Shown here piece after piece: positions 43,981-52,119 of a DNA stretch of 64,000 nucleotides; the stretch's first letter is position 1, and each line of letters begins with the position of its first letter. Below the pieces are notes generated by a model, which searched no databases, had not been told where the DNA came from, and worked only from the letters and a program-made list of their open reading frames with translations. The position numbers and the translations under genes were made by a program. This DNA is from Alcanivorax sp. 1008 (GTDB taxonomy: Bacteria; Pseudomonadota; Gammaproteobacteria; Pseudomonadales; Alcanivoracaceae), in assembly GCF_020667895.1 (NCBI RefSeq), contig NZ_JAFMPS010000002.1, positions 263,131 to 327,130 on the forward strand, written 5' to 3'.

Positions 43981-45030
43981 ATGAGGCAATTATTCAGATA
44001 CTCAGCATTAACTGTGGCGGTGTGTGCCAGTGTTGGCCTGAGCGGCTGCAAGCTGTCAGACCTGGTGGATGGCGACGAGCAAACCAGCTTTGTTGCCCTG
44101 CAAGGTACGGCCACAACGGCTGACGGCCCGATGGTTGGTGCTCGCGTAGACATCAAAGACGCCAACGGGGATATGTATGTCGCCTACGTTGAAAGTAGCG
44201 GCTACTTTTCACTTGTTCAGGACCCTGAAGATGACGAGATGGAGTACAGCCCTCTAGAGGGGCCAATCATCCTGAGGGTGGACTATAACGAACAAACCTA
44301 TCATTCAGTTTTATGCAATGTGGTGTACAGCCAATTTGGCTCCACTATTGACACAGTTAATGTTCATACGCTGACCGATTTTGCCATGCGGGGCACCGCT
44401 GATGTCGACGAGGCTTATGCATTTTGGGACGAGGCCAACGGCGAGTTCTGCAGCAATATGGAGTTTGCCTGGGACGTCAACAACCTTGCCTACTCACTGG
44501 AAGGCAATGGTACCTTCAACTTCTTCAACACCCTGTTCAGTGCCGACAACACTGGATTTGATAGCGTGTTAAGAAACTTCGACCCGGAGAGCTTTAATCC
44601 GGAAACAGATCTTGATGAGGCACCGTCCGACTTCCACCTTGCCAATGGCCTGGGCACTCTGGTTACCACTCCGGGAACCGCCTGGGACGGAACTGCCACA
44701 GGCACTTTTGCCGGTGAGACAGTCAATGAAGTTGGCGAAGGCATTCAAATCGACATTACCCCAGAAGGGTTGACTGCAACACTGGAAGAATTGCTCAGCG
44801 GAGCCGTTGAAAATGAGGTCGAACTACAGAGCCTGAGCATCAGCGCAGAAGGCGATGGCATCGGGGAGGTCGGCACCACCGCAGTAGTGCGCCTGAAAGG
44901 TAGTGCTGCTATTGCAGGAGCTGGGCTAGTCAGCAAGAACTTTGACATCACCCTTGATCTTGAACTAGTTGAAGGCGGGCTCATTCCACCCATCATCATC
45001 ATTGATCCAATCATCATAGGCCCAAGTTGA
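43981..45030 (+). CDS. Hypothetical lipoprotein with carboxypeptidase-regulatory-like domain, C-terminally frameshifted
   Basis: A 349-residue predicted lipoprotein (lipobox LSGC, ribosome-binding site AAGGAG). Residues ~38-95 have a beta-sandwich pattern of carboxypeptidase regulatory-like domains (GTATTADGPMVGARVDIKD). The rest is acidic with no recognised domain. The C-terminus ends IIIIDPIIIGPS, and the DNA just after the stop encodes IDPIIIGPKSD in another frame, so a single-base insertion near 45026 probably cut the protein short by about ten residues. It pairs with the TraF-like barrel gene. Confidence 0.7.
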   Translation: MRQLFRYSALTVAVCASVGLSGCKLSDLVDGDEQTSFVALQGTATTADGPMVGARVDIKDANGDMYVAYVESSGYFSLVQDPEDDEMEYSPLEGPIILRVDYNEQTYHSVLCNVVYSQFGSTIDTVNVHTLTDFAMRGTADVDEAYAFWDEANGEFCSNMEFAWDVNNLAYSLEGNGTFNFFNTLFSADNTGFDSVLRNFDPESFNPETDLDEAPSDFHLANGLGTLVTTPGTAWDGTATGTFAGETVNEVGEGIQIDITPEGLTATLEELLSGAVENEVELQSLSISAEGDGIGEVGTTAVVRLKGSAAIAGAGLVSKNFDITLDLELVEGGLIPPIIIIDPIIIGPS

Positions 45031-45049
45031 TCCAATCATTATTGGTCCG
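45001..45049 (+). repeat. Imperfect tandem duplication at the lipoprotein C-terminus
   Basis: ATTGATCCAATCATCATA...CCCA starting at 45001 recurs from 45027 as TTGATCCAATCATTATTGG with a 25-base offset. The unit would be 24 bases (eight codons, IDPIIIGP) if the extra G at 45026 were removed. Confidence 0.75.
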
Positions 45050-45064
45050 AAATCAGACTGAGAA

Positions 45065-45089
45065 CCGGCGCCTATTGGCGCCGGCTTTC
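45065..45089. terminator. Terminator shared by converging genes
   Basis: CCGGCGCC (45065-45072) pairs perfectly with GGCGCCGG (45077-45084) around TATT, then CTTTC. The CBS gene stop lies within it. Confidence 0.65.
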
Positions 45090-45479
45090 AATTAGATGGG
45101 CCAATACCTGACCTCGCATCAACAGCCCCTGCAAACGACCACTCTGATCCACCACCGGGTAAATCTTCGGCTTTTGCTTGACCATCTGCTCCGCAACGTC
45201 CACCACCGCATCATCCAGCTTCACGGTGAGCGGCTCTCGAAACATCACATCCTCGACACGCGGCGATCCTTCACCGTGATAGCTCGACACCAGCAAGGTA
45301 CGCAGGCAGTCCTGCTCTGAGACAAAGCCAACCACACGATCAGCCTCATCCACCACGGGCAAGCCCGTCATATGTTGGCGCAGCAGCACCTCAACGACTT
45401 CAGTCAAATCCGTACCAACGCGAATTGATGCCGGATGTCGCGCCATGATGTCACGAACGCTTTCTCCCTTGCTGGTCAT
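45072..45479 (-). CDS. CBS-domain pair protein
   Basis: A 135-residue protein made of a single CBS pair (Bateman module): residues ~8-60 (SVRDIMARHPASIRVGTDLTEVVEVLLRQHMTGLPVVDEADRVVG) and ~72-130 (VEDVMFREPLTVKLDDAVVDVAEQMVKQKPKIYPVVD). No other domain. CBS pairs bind adenine nucleotides or S-adenosylmethionine and usually act as energy or ligand sensors for partner proteins. GGGAGGAG lies before ATG 45479; a longer frame from 45518 lacks that. It follows dps by 77 bases. Confidence 0.88.
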   Translation of the reverse strand: MTSKGESVRDIMARHPASIRVGTDLTEVVEVLLRQHMTGLPVVDEADRVVGFVSEQDCLRTLLVSSYHGEGSPRVEDVMFREPLTVKLDDAVVDVAEQMVKQKPKIYPVVDQSGRLQGLLMRGQVLAHLIESRRQ

Positions 45480-45556
45480 GGGCAGCTCCTCCCTGTCACT
45501 ATTTTTTTGACTATACACCCATGCAAGCCGCTACCGGCTTTGCCTCAGGCCAAGAG

Positions 45557-46003
45557 TTACTCAAGATGCGCCGACAACATCCAGGCGGTCTTTTCATGAA
45601 TTTCAATACGCGCACTGGCAAGCGCCGCGGTACCTTCATCTTCATGTTTCGCCGCCAGCTTCATCACCTTGTTGGCGCGCTCTGCTATCAGACGATGATC
45701 ACTAGCCAGATTGGCCAGCATGGTGGCTGCCGGCGGCACCGTTTCATCATCCTTCACCTCAGACAGGCGCGCAAAGGCCGCATAGCTGCCCGGCGCAAAA
45801 GAGCCCAGCGCCCGAATACGCTCAGCAATACTATCCACGGCCAAAGCCAACTCGGTGTATTGAACCTCGAACATGGTATGCAGGCCATGGAACATCGGTC
45901 CGGTCACGTTCCAGTGATAATTATGGGTCTTCAGATAAGCGGTGTAGGTCTCGGCCAGCAGCTTGGCCAGCTCATCGGCGACCTCTTTGGCATGTTCAAT
46001 CAT
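45557..46003 (-). CDS. dps: Dps-family DNA-binding ferritin
   Basis: A 148-residue Dps. The ferroxidase-site residues lie in THNYHWNVTGPMFHGLHTMFEVQYTELA (His, Asp/Glu positions), with EVKDDE farther on. It oxidises ferrous iron with hydrogen peroxide and stores it in a dodecamer. Unlike E. coli Dps, the N-terminus (MIEHAKEVADELAKLL) lacks a Lys-rich DNA-binding tail, so DNA binding is uncertain. AAGGAGTGAAAC precedes the ATG. Stress relatives ahpCF lie in the same window. Confidence 0.9.
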   Translation of the reverse strand: MIEHAKEVADELAKLLAETYTAYLKTHNYHWNVTGPMFHGLHTMFEVQYTELALAVDSIAERIRALGSFAPGSYAAFARLSEVKDDETVPPAATMLANLASDHRLIAERANKVMKLAAKHEDEGTAALASARIEIHEKTAWMLSAHLE

Positions 46004-46201
46004 GTTTCACTCCTTGTGAATACGTGCTCTTCAGCACTGACACCAATACGGTACGCCCATGAGCGAGGCAGTGCGATGCATGCAAAAGAATTGCCCTCAT
46101 AGTCGGCGCCTATTGACATGGCCTTATCGATACAGACCCTGACAAAGTCCATGCTCGCCTGGTTGGCATGTTGTCGCTAGAATGCCTGCCTCACACCATC
46201 T

Positions 46202-46292
46202 GGAGAGGTGGCAGAGTGGTTGAATGCGCACGATTCGAAATCGTGTTTACGTTCATAGCGTAACGAGGGTTCGAATCCCTCCCTCTCCGCCA
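46202..46292 (+). tRNA. tRNA-Ser (anticodon CGA)
   Basis: A 91-base tRNA with class II long variable arm. Acceptor stem GGAGAGG (46202-46208) pairs with CCTCTCC (46282-46288), discriminator G, genomically encoded CCA. The anticodon stem CACGA/TCGTG encloses TTCGAAA, anticodon CGA, reading UCG. TTCGAAT marks the T loop. A TAGAAT -10 sits at 46179-46184. The 198 bases between dps and this gene otherwise show nothing distinctive. Confidence 0.97.
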
Positions 46293-46307
46293 AATCAAAA
46301 GCCTCGC

Positions 46308-47825
46308 TTACAACCCCAAATCGAGCTGGTCAGGATGATTTTTCTGGCCCGCTGCCGAACGCGGGCGAGATCCGCGCCTGCGACTGCCATGCCTGCTCAG
46401 CACTTGCTGAGAGGCCTCTGCAACCCCATGGCGACGACGGTGTTCCGAGATTTTTGCTCGAGCCGCATGCCCCGCCGCCTGATGATCAACAATTGGCAAC
46501 GGGTAGTCCTGTCCAAGCACTACGCCAAAACGGCGCTGCAGAGCCTCCGGCATGCGCCATGGTTCATGTAGCCAGGCTGTGGGCAGAGCGGCAAGTTCGG
46601 GCACCCACCGACGGATAAAAATACCCTCCGGATCCTGATCCTGACTCTGCTTGACCGGGTTGTAGATGCGCAGCGCATTGATGCCAGTGGTACCACTTTG
46701 CATCTGCACCTGACTGTAATGAATTCCGGGCTCATAGTCGGTAAACAGACGCGCAAGATGTAAAGATGGTTGACGCCATGGCAACCACAGGTGGTAGCTG
46801 CTGAATGCCATCAGCATGGCGCGCATGCGAAAGTTCAACCAACCGGTGGCATGAAGTGAACGCATACAGGCATCAATAAAGGGGAACCCGGTTTGCCCCT
46901 CTGCCCACGCTGCAAAATACACCGGATCAACCTGGGCTGGCCTCAGGTCGTCGAACCCGGGGTGCATATTACTAAACTCAATTTCCGGCTGATCTTCCAA
47001 CTTTTGAATAAAATGACAGTGCCAATGTAGCCTCGATTCGAAACTACGCAGGGATTTCCGCCAGCCCGACTCCAGCTGTTGTTGCTGACGCAGCCAGAGC
47101 CCATTCAGTACTTCCCGGACAGAAACAGTCCCCCAGGCAAGATGAGGAGAAAGTCGGCTGCAACTATTCTCAGCACTGACCGGACTGGACATATTGCCTC
47201 GGTAGAATCGGCCTCGATGATGAAGAAAGCCTTGCAGCAACCTGAGCGCCTGTTGCCGTCCTCCCGGCTGCCGCAGCGGACAGGGGCGCAGGTCCAAGCC
47301 CAGCACGGACGGTAAACTCAAGGGCTCCTCAAGCACAGCTGGAATGTTCGCCGGCTCTGCAGCGGGTGGCATAGTCATACGCTGCTGCCAGTGCCTGCCC
47401 CAGTGATCACGGTTGGCCAATCTTCGTACCACTGCATGCTGCGGGATCTCTCGCCAGACAATGCCATGTTGGCGACACCAGCTCGCCACCCGGCGGTCAC
47501 GCTGGAATGTCCAATCGTTGCCGGTTTCCTCGTGGGACCAGAGACCAGCAACACCATGACGTTTATGTAGCATCGACAATACATCACAGACATCCCCTGT
47601 CCTGACGATCAGACCAGAGCCTTTGGCATGTAGCTGCCGATCCAGATCCTTCAGGCAATCACGGACGAATAGCCAATGACGCAAAGACATATCAGGTTGG
47701 CGCCAGTAATCTGTTTCGATCACATATAGAGGAACGGTTGGTCCACTTTGCAGCGAATGAAGTAGGGGCAAATGATCTGCCACACGAAGATCGCGCTTGA
47801 ACCAAACTACCTGAATGCCCGCCAT
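46308..47825 (-). CDS. Photolyase/cryptochrome family protein with FAD-binding domain
   Basis: A 505-residue photolyase-superfamily protein. The N-terminal alpha/beta domain begins VVWFKRDLRVADHLPLL; the C-terminal FAD domain contains GFPFIDACMRSLHATGWLNFRMRAML and DYEPGIHYSQVQMQSGTTGINALRIYNPVKQS. These match the bacterial lineage of large cryptochrome-like photolyases, not CRY-DASH. A basic tail of ~45 residues ends the protein. ATG 47825 forms TGATG with the upstream stop. Light-driven repair of pyrimidine dimers is likely, but the exact lesion or a signalling role is not determinable. Confidence 0.88.
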   Translation of the reverse strand: MAGIQVVWFKRDLRVADHLPLLHSLQSGPTVPLYVIETDYWRQPDMSLRHWLFVRDCLKDLDRQLHAKGSGLIVRTGDVCDVLSMLHKRHGVAGLWSHEETGNDWTFQRDRRVASWCRQHGIVWREIPQHAVVRRLANRDHWGRHWQQRMTMPPAAEPANIPAVLEEPLSLPSVLGLDLRPCPLRQPGGRQQALRLLQGFLHHRGRFYRGNMSSPVSAENSCSRLSPHLAWGTVSVREVLNGLWLRQQQQLESGWRKSLRSFESRLHWHCHFIQKLEDQPEIEFSNMHPGFDDLRPAQVDPVYFAAWAEGQTGFPFIDACMRSLHATGWLNFRMRAMLMAFSSYHLWLPWRQPSLHLARLFTDYEPGIHYSQVQMQSGTTGINALRIYNPVKQSQDQDPEGIFIRRWVPELAALPTAWLHEPWRMPEALQRRFGVVLGQDYPLPIVDHQAAGHAARAKISEHRRRHGVAEASQQVLSRHGSRRRGSRPRSAAGQKNHPDQLDLGL

Positions 47826-49204
47826 CACATGTCGCTCGATTGGGGCAAATAAGGATGCCAGGCAGATGGCATCGGAATAATCGGTGCACAATGCGGATTG
47901 TTCGGGCTACAGAAACAGCTGTGCCGTTCCGACAACGGTAAAGCTGCGAGACACGGAAGCCAGTGACTGATGTACTTGGCTTGAGGATCATACTGGTCCG
48001 CCTGGCGCAGAATATTGAACTGTCGATGGGGCCGTGGATCATTCCCGCATCCGGCAATATAGGCCCAGTTGCCCAGATTGCTGGGAAGATCAAAGTCCAG
48101 CAGGTTTTGTTCAAACCATGCCGCGCCGTACAGCCAGTGCACTTGCAGGTCATGTATAAGAAAGCTGGCAACATTCTGCCTGCCACGATTGCTCATAAAT
48201 CCCGTCTGTTGCAATTCGATCATGTTTGCATCGATAAACGGTATCCCGGTACGCCCTTGTTGCCATGCCTGTAGTTTCTGATTTTCTTCCACGGACAGAG
48301 GCGGCAATGAATATTGCCGCAGATAGCTACTTGACCCTCTCAACATCAGATTCCAGCGGAAGAATTCACGCCAGAATAATTCAACACGCAACCAGCTTGT
48401 ATGTTTGTCCTCACCATACTGTGCGGCATAACGGTCCAGCTCTGTCCATATCCTCCGCGGCGACAAAGCTCCATCTGCCAGCCAGACGGAGAAACGGGAA
48501 CCGTCACTATCGTGCAGCAATCCATTGCGGGTATCTTTGTAATGTCGCACATCGCGATCAACAAAAAGATACTTGTACAAGTGTTCCAGTCCAGCTTGCT
48601 CTCCGCCCGCAAACCGGTCCGTCGTCCTTGCGTCAGGCTGATCAATAACCGACGGAATTTCATCTTCTACTACTGCGGCAGGCAATACTTCGGGAGCGTC
48701 AAATGACTCCACCACTGGAAGTTGCTTTTCGATACAACGTCGAAACTGGCTAAACACAGCCGGCAATGAATTGGCGTCGATACCAAGCTGCAGTGCATTG
48801 AACAGGCTGTTGCAGTCAATAGCGTCGATACGCAACCGCGGCATAGCGCGGATCAGCTCTCGCTCAAGGCGCTGCTGCTGCTCGACATCCGGATGGGCGT
48901 CCATTATCAAGTGCTTGATGTCATACAAACTGAGTAACCGGACCAAAGTCTGTATATGGTCATTCTCAACCAGTAGCAGACAATGCTGCCGGTGAGACAA
49001 GGCGGAGGCGAGGCTGGCAAGACATTGACGTCGAAAATCCAGTCGATGCCCAGCCATATCCCGCATCATCGAGGAAACCACAGGGGAACAGGGGAGCAGC
49101 CTTTCCGGACTGGCGATAATCAGGCGTCCTGCATCACAGGCATGACGCAGCGCAGGATTATCATCCAGCCGTAGTGCTCGCCGTAGCCACAGTAGAGTAG
49201 TCAC
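47825..49204 (-). CDS. DASH-type cryptochrome
   Basis: A 459-residue CRY-DASH protein. It begins [19 protein letters not shown] and carries the class signature [15 protein letters not shown], then [21 protein letters not shown], and [12 protein letters not shown]. These proteins bind FAD and repair cyclobutane dimers in single-stranded DNA or RNA. GTG 49204 overlaps the stop of the small DUF2256 gene (GTGA), which settles the start over a TTG at 49231. The stop overlaps the next photolyase gene. The N-terminal domain is divergent ([11 protein letters not shown]) and short compared with typical CRY-DASH. Confidence 0.88.
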   Translation of the reverse strand: MTTLLWLRRALRLDDNPALRHACDAGRLIIASPERLLPCSPVVSSMMRDMAGHRLDFRRQCLASLASALSHRQHCLLLVENDHIQTLVRLLSLYDIKHLIMDAHPDVEQQQRLERELIRAMPRLRIDAIDCNSLFNALQLGIDANSLPAVFSQFRRCIEKQLPVVESFDAPEVLPAAVVEDEIPSVIDQPDARTTDRFAGGEQAGLEHLYKYLFVDRDVRHYKDTRNGLLHDSDGSRFSVWLADGALSPRRIWTELDRYAAQYGEDKHTSWLRVELFWREFFRWNLMLRGSSSYLRQYSLPPLSVEENQKLQAWQQGRTGIPFIDANMIELQQTGFMSNRGRQNVASFLIHDLQVHWLYGAAWFEQNLLDFDLPSNLGNWAYIAGCGNDPRPHRQFNILRQADQYDPQAKYISHWLPCLAALPLSERHSCFCSPNNPHCAPIIPMPSAWHPYLPQSSDM

Positions 49205-49341
49205 CGTGACCGCCGGCAGCGTTCGCTGCAATAACGCACATCATCCCAACAGCTGCGCCATTTTTTTCGCCAGCGAAATGGTCTCTGGCAAACAGCACAA
49301 TTCTTTTCAGGCAGCTCTGCCTTGGTTATTCGTTTCATCAT
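49201..49341 (-). CDS. DUF2256 small zinc-finger-like protein
   Basis: A 46-residue protein too short for routine gene calling. Its core [20 protein letters not shown] and the later YCSERC give four cysteines (residues 15, 18, 38, 42) plus a further Cys31, typical of the DUF2256 family, which commonly sits beside cryptochrome genes. The stop overlaps the cryptochrome GTG start (GTGA). ATG 49341 or the adjacent ATG 49338 is the start; GGTGGG lies immediately before, so 49338 may be favoured. A metal-binding helper of the photolyase pathway is inferred. Confidence 0.85.
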   Translation of the reverse strand: MMKRITKAELPEKNCAVCQRPFRWRKKWRSCWDDVRYCSERCRRSR

Positions 49342-49479
49342 CCCACCATTAAACTTTCGTCAAGCTTGGATTGATGTGGGAGAAAAACGGGTGAACTAAA
49401 AGCAGGCAGATTGCCGCTATCTCCTGTTCCCCGCAACGACCGGCAGGTGATAGGCTGCGTACTGGTCTCAGGAGTGGTC

Positions 49480-50145
49480 ATGTCACTGGAGCAATTCCCT
49501 CACGAAGCTCACTACACACTACGCGAAGAACGCCTGAACAGCCTGAGCCATGGCCTTGGCGCCCTGATGAGTGTGGTTGGCACGGCACTGCTGGTCAGCA
49601 AAGCTGCAGCGCTGGGTGATATCTGGAAAATTGTTAGCTTCAGCATCTTTGGTGCCAGCCTGATCCTGCTGTACTCCGCTTCTACCTTCTACCATGCCAG
49701 CCGGTCGCCACGGGCCAGAGAAATCTGGAAGATGCTCGATCACTGCGCCATCTTCCTGCTGATTGCCGGCACCTACACCCCATTTGTTTTGGTCAACCTG
49801 CGCGGCCCCACGGGCTGGACTCTGTTCGGAATCGTTTGGGGGCTGGCGCTGGCGGGCATCATCCTCAAACTGCTGTTCGGCCACCGCTACAAGATCCTGC
49901 GGGTGCTGGTGTATCTGGCCATGGGCTGGCTGATCCTGTTTGCCGCCGGTGAGCTGAATACCCAAGTCGGGCCGCTGGGGGTGAAGCTGACCGTCGCCGG
50001 TGGCATCGTCTACACCGCGGGCGTGGTGTTCTATCTGGCCGACAAACTGCCCTATAACCACGCCATCTGGCATCTATTTACCGTCGGTGGCAGCCTGTGC
50101 CACTTCCTCGCCATCTATTACGCTGTCCTGCCCTACGGCCTGTGA
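49480..50145 (+). CDS. Hemolysin III (TrhA/YqfA) family membrane protein
   Basis: A 221-residue seven-helix membrane protein of the PAQR/hemolysin III superfamily. Family histidines and acidic residues are visible in LNSLSHGLGALMSVVG, YSASTFYHASRS, LDHCAIFLLIAGTYTPF and AIWHLFTVGGSLCHFLA. Bacterial members affect membrane lipid homeostasis and some were linked to hemolysis. ATG 49480 has AGGAG upstream; the frame reads back to 49411. It stands alone between the photolyase operon and the ArsR operon. Confidence 0.9.
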   Translation: MSLEQFPHEAHYTLREERLNSLSHGLGALMSVVGTALLVSKAAALGDIWKIVSFSIFGASLILLYSASTFYHASRSPRAREIWKMLDHCAIFLLIAGTYTPFVLVNLRGPTGWTLFGIVWGLALAGIILKLLFGHRYKILRVLVYLAMGWLILFAAGELNTQVGPLGVKLTVAGGIVYTAGVVFYLADKLPYNHAIWHLFTVGGSLCHFLAIYYAVLPYGL

Positions 50146-50174
50146 GCAACAGCGATTATTAGCGTAATTCTGTA

Positions 50175-50203
50175 TTGCATATCACTTTATATTTTTATAT
50201 ATT
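50175..50203 (+). promoter_or_regulatory. Promoter with AT-rich operator for the ArsR-YeeE operon
   Basis: TTGCAT (50175-50180) and TATATT (50198-50203) are 17 bases apart. A palindrome TATAT-TTTT-ATATA (50188-50201) overlaps the spacer and -10, the expected place for a self-repressing ArsR/BigR protein. The palindrome itself is AT-rich and could be chance. Confidence 0.45.
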
Positions 50204-50235
50204 GTCTTCCGCTTAAATGATGCCGGAGGCAACCT

Positions 50236-50553
50236 ATGCCCCAAGCCACTCTGGATATTGACGCACTGCGTGGCTCCGCCGATGCCGCCACCGGCTTTCT
50301 GCGCACGCTGGCCAACCCTGATCGACTGATGCTGCTTTGCCAGCTCACCGTGGATGAGTGCTGCGTCAGTGAACTGGAAGTGCGCACGGGTATTACGCAA
50401 CCGACATTGTCACAACAGTTGGCCGTACTGCGTCGCGAAGAACTGGTGGAAACCCGCAGAGACGGTAAGCAGATCTACTACCGTGTCGCCGATCCACGGG
50501 TGATGAGCATGCTGGCCCAACTACAACAGCTTTTCTGTCCTGTGGAGGATTGA
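50236..50553 (+). CDS. ArsR/SmtB-family repressor of BigR/SqrR type
   Basis: A 105-residue winged-helix repressor. Residues 30-75 give the DNA-binding region ([16 protein letters not shown]). Cys35 and Cys101 are 66 residues apart, the same spacing as the persulfide-sensing pairs of SqrR (C41/C107) and BigR (C42/C108). Extra Cys42-Cys43 are present. The next two genes are YeeE/YedE transporters, the usual BigR partners, so it probably senses sulfane sulfur or persulfide. The start is ATG with GGAGG upstream. Confidence 0.85.
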   Translation: MPQATLDIDALRGSADAATGFLRTLANPDRLMLLCQLTVDECCVSELEVRTGITQPTLSQQLAVLRREELVETRRDGKQIYYRVADPRVMSMLAQLQQLFCPVED

Positions 50554-50558
50554 TCCAA

Positions 50559-50996
50559 ATGAGTATCGACTGGAATGCTTTTACCCCTTGGGCCTCGCTG
50601 GCCGGCGGGGCACTGATCGGCGTTGCCGCTGCCATGTTCCTGCTAGTCAACGGACGTATTGCTGGCATCAGCGGCATACTCGGTGGCCTGCTGGTACCGA
50701 AGAGCGGTGATATCGCCTGGCGTGTAGCCTTTCTCGCCGGCATGTTGATCGCTCCAAGCGTCTGGTTACTGGTCACCGCCCTGCCACAAGCACAGATTGA
50801 TGCCAGCTATCCGATGCTGGTCGTCGCCGGCCTGCTGGTCGGTATCGGCACTCGCTATGGCTCCGGTTGCACCAGCGGCCATGGCGTTTGTGGGCTGTCC
50901 CGCCTTTCCATGCGTTCGTTAATCGCCACGCTGTCATTTATGACCGCAGGCTTCGTCACCGTTTACGTTGTTGTTCACGTCACTGGAGGATTCTGA
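50559..50996 (+). CDS. YeeE/YedE sulfur transporter subunit (PmpA-like)
   Basis: A 145-residue membrane protein with four hydrophobic segments and the DUF395 signature [26 protein letters not shown]. The conserved Cys in [12 protein letters not shown] is the probable thiosulfate- or sulfur-relay residue. GGAGG lies nine bases before ATG 50559; the ArsR stop is at 50551-50553. Together with the next gene it makes a two-component importer such as PmpA-PmpB. Confidence 0.85.
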   Translation: MSIDWNAFTPWASLAGGALIGVAAAMFLLVNGRIAGISGILGGLLVPKSGDIAWRVAFLAGMLIAPSVWLLVTALPQAQIDASYPMLVVAGLLVGIGTRYGSGCTSGHGVCGLSRLSMRSLIATLSFMTAGFVTVYVVVHVTGGF

Positions 50997-50998
50997 AT

Positions 50999-51427
50999 AT
51001 GCACAAGCATCTTGTCAGTGCATTGCTGGTCGGCCTTATTTTCGGCCTTGGTCTGATTCTGGGCGGCATGACTAACCCGGCCAAAGTAATTGGCTTTCTC
51101 GACCTGTTCGGCAACTGGGACCCATCTCTGGCACTGGTTATGGGCGGCGCCGTGTTGATAGGCCTGGTGACTTTTAGAGTCGCTGGTGGCCGCCCTACTT
51201 CACTGATTGGGGAACCTATGCGCATTCCCACCAACAACGATATCGACCATAGGCTGGTAATCGGCTCACTGGTTTTCGGTGCCGGCTGGGGTCTGGCCGG
51301 CTTCTGCCCGGGCCCGGCACTGGTGGCCTTCGGTAGCGGCAGCCTGAAAGCCAGCATCTTTGTCGCTGCCATGGTGGCAGGAATGGGTCTGTTCGAAGTT
51401 ATTGAGCGGGCCAGACAGAAAGTCTGA
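50999..51427 (+). CDS. YeeE/YedE sulfur transporter subunit (PmpB-like)
   Basis: A 142-residue membrane protein paired with the previous gene. N-terminal LIFGLGLILGGMTNPAKVIGFLD and central FGAGWGLAGFCPGPALVAFGSG are the standard features of the second half of the duplicated YeeE/YedE transporter; the Cys in GFCPGP is conserved. It starts three bases after the upstream stop with GGAGG upstream. A terminator follows. Confidence 0.85.
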   Translation: MHKHLVSALLVGLIFGLGLILGGMTNPAKVIGFLDLFGNWDPSLALVMGGAVLIGLVTFRVAGGRPTSLIGEPMRIPTNNDIDHRLVIGSLVFGAGWGLAGFCPGPALVAFGSGSLKASIFVAAMVAGMGLFEVIERARQKV

Positions 51428-51452
51428 TTACTGGTTGCTCAGGTTTTGCTTC

Positions 51453-51482
51453 GGCAGGCATCCGTGGATGCCTGCCTTTTTC
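51453..51482 (+). terminator. Rho-independent terminator
   Basis: GGCAGGCATC (51453-51462) pairs with GATGCCTGCC (51467-51476), followed by five Ts. It ends the ArsR-YeeE operon. Confidence 0.85.
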
Positions 51483-51483
51483 T

Positions 51484-51963
51484 TCACAGCAACTTTTCGA
51501 TGTCCTTTGCCAAAGCCTCAGGCTTATCAGTAGGCGCATAACGCTTCACCACCTGACCGTCGCGGTTCACCAGAAACTTGGTGAAATTCCACTTCACAGC
51601 TTTGCTACCAAGTAGTCCTGGCGCCTCGTCCTTCAGGTGGCGGTAGAGCGGATGAGCATCGTCGCCATTCACATCGATCTTGCCAAACAGGGGGAAGTCG
51701 ACACCAAAATTGAGTTCACAGAACTCGCTGATCTGCGCCTCATCGCCCGGCTCCTGGTGGCCGAACTGGTTGCAGGGAAAACCCAGCACTTCGAAGCCAC
51801 GCTCCCGATACTTCTCGAAAACCGCCTGCAGACCCTTGTACTGCGGGGTGAAACCGCACTTGCTGGCGGTGTTAACAATCAGCAGCACCTTGCCCCTGTA
51901 CTGGGAAAGGTCAACATCCTTACCCGCAATATCCTGGGCGGTGAAATCGAATACGGTAGTCAT
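51484..51963 (-). CDS. Glutathione peroxidase family protein
   Basis: A 159-residue GPx-like peroxidase. The catalytic Cys lies in VNTASKCGFTPQYKGLQ (Cys in place of Sec), with the Gln of GFPCNQFGHQEPG and the Trp/Asn of KWNFTKFLVN completing the tetrad. Bacterial members (BtuE) reduce hydroperoxides using thioredoxin. ATG 51963 is used because AGGAG is six bases upstream; the ATG at 51969 abuts it. Confidence 0.93.
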   Translation of the reverse strand: MTTVFDFTAQDIAGKDVDLSQYRGKVLLIVNTASKCGFTPQYKGLQAVFEKYRERGFEVLGFPCNQFGHQEPGDEAQISEFCELNFGVDFPLFGKIDVNGDDAHPLYRHLKDEAPGLLGSKAVKWNFTKFLVNRDGQVVKRYAPTDKPEALAKDIEKLL

Positions 51964-52119
51964 GGGCATCTCCTGTTACCTGGGCCGTTAGCACTGCATC
52001 ATCACCTGCACCGACGAGGAACTCAATCGGTGACTGGAGCGAGGCCGGGTTGTGCAGTATGGTTCGGCTCTGATGAATATCAAGTTACGGAATCGGATTG
52101 TCATGGGTAACTGCCTGCA

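Noticed and set aside
46113-46118. Perfect TTGACA upstream of tRNA-Ser
   Set aside because: No acceptable -10 lies 16-18 bases downstream; the TAGAAT at 46179 is too far away to use it.
49342-49479. LexA/SOS box before the photolyase operon
   Set aside because: No CTGT-N8-ACAG pattern was found in the intergenic region on either strand.
51484-51963. Selenocysteine in the glutathione peroxidase
   Set aside because: The active-site codon encodes cysteine and no in-frame TGA is present.
51970-52119. Possible fluoride riboswitch before crcB (a CTGATGA element near 52070)
   Set aside because: The expected GGCGATG start, the pseudoknot pairing and the trailing GCCTAC-like segment are not present in the right order.
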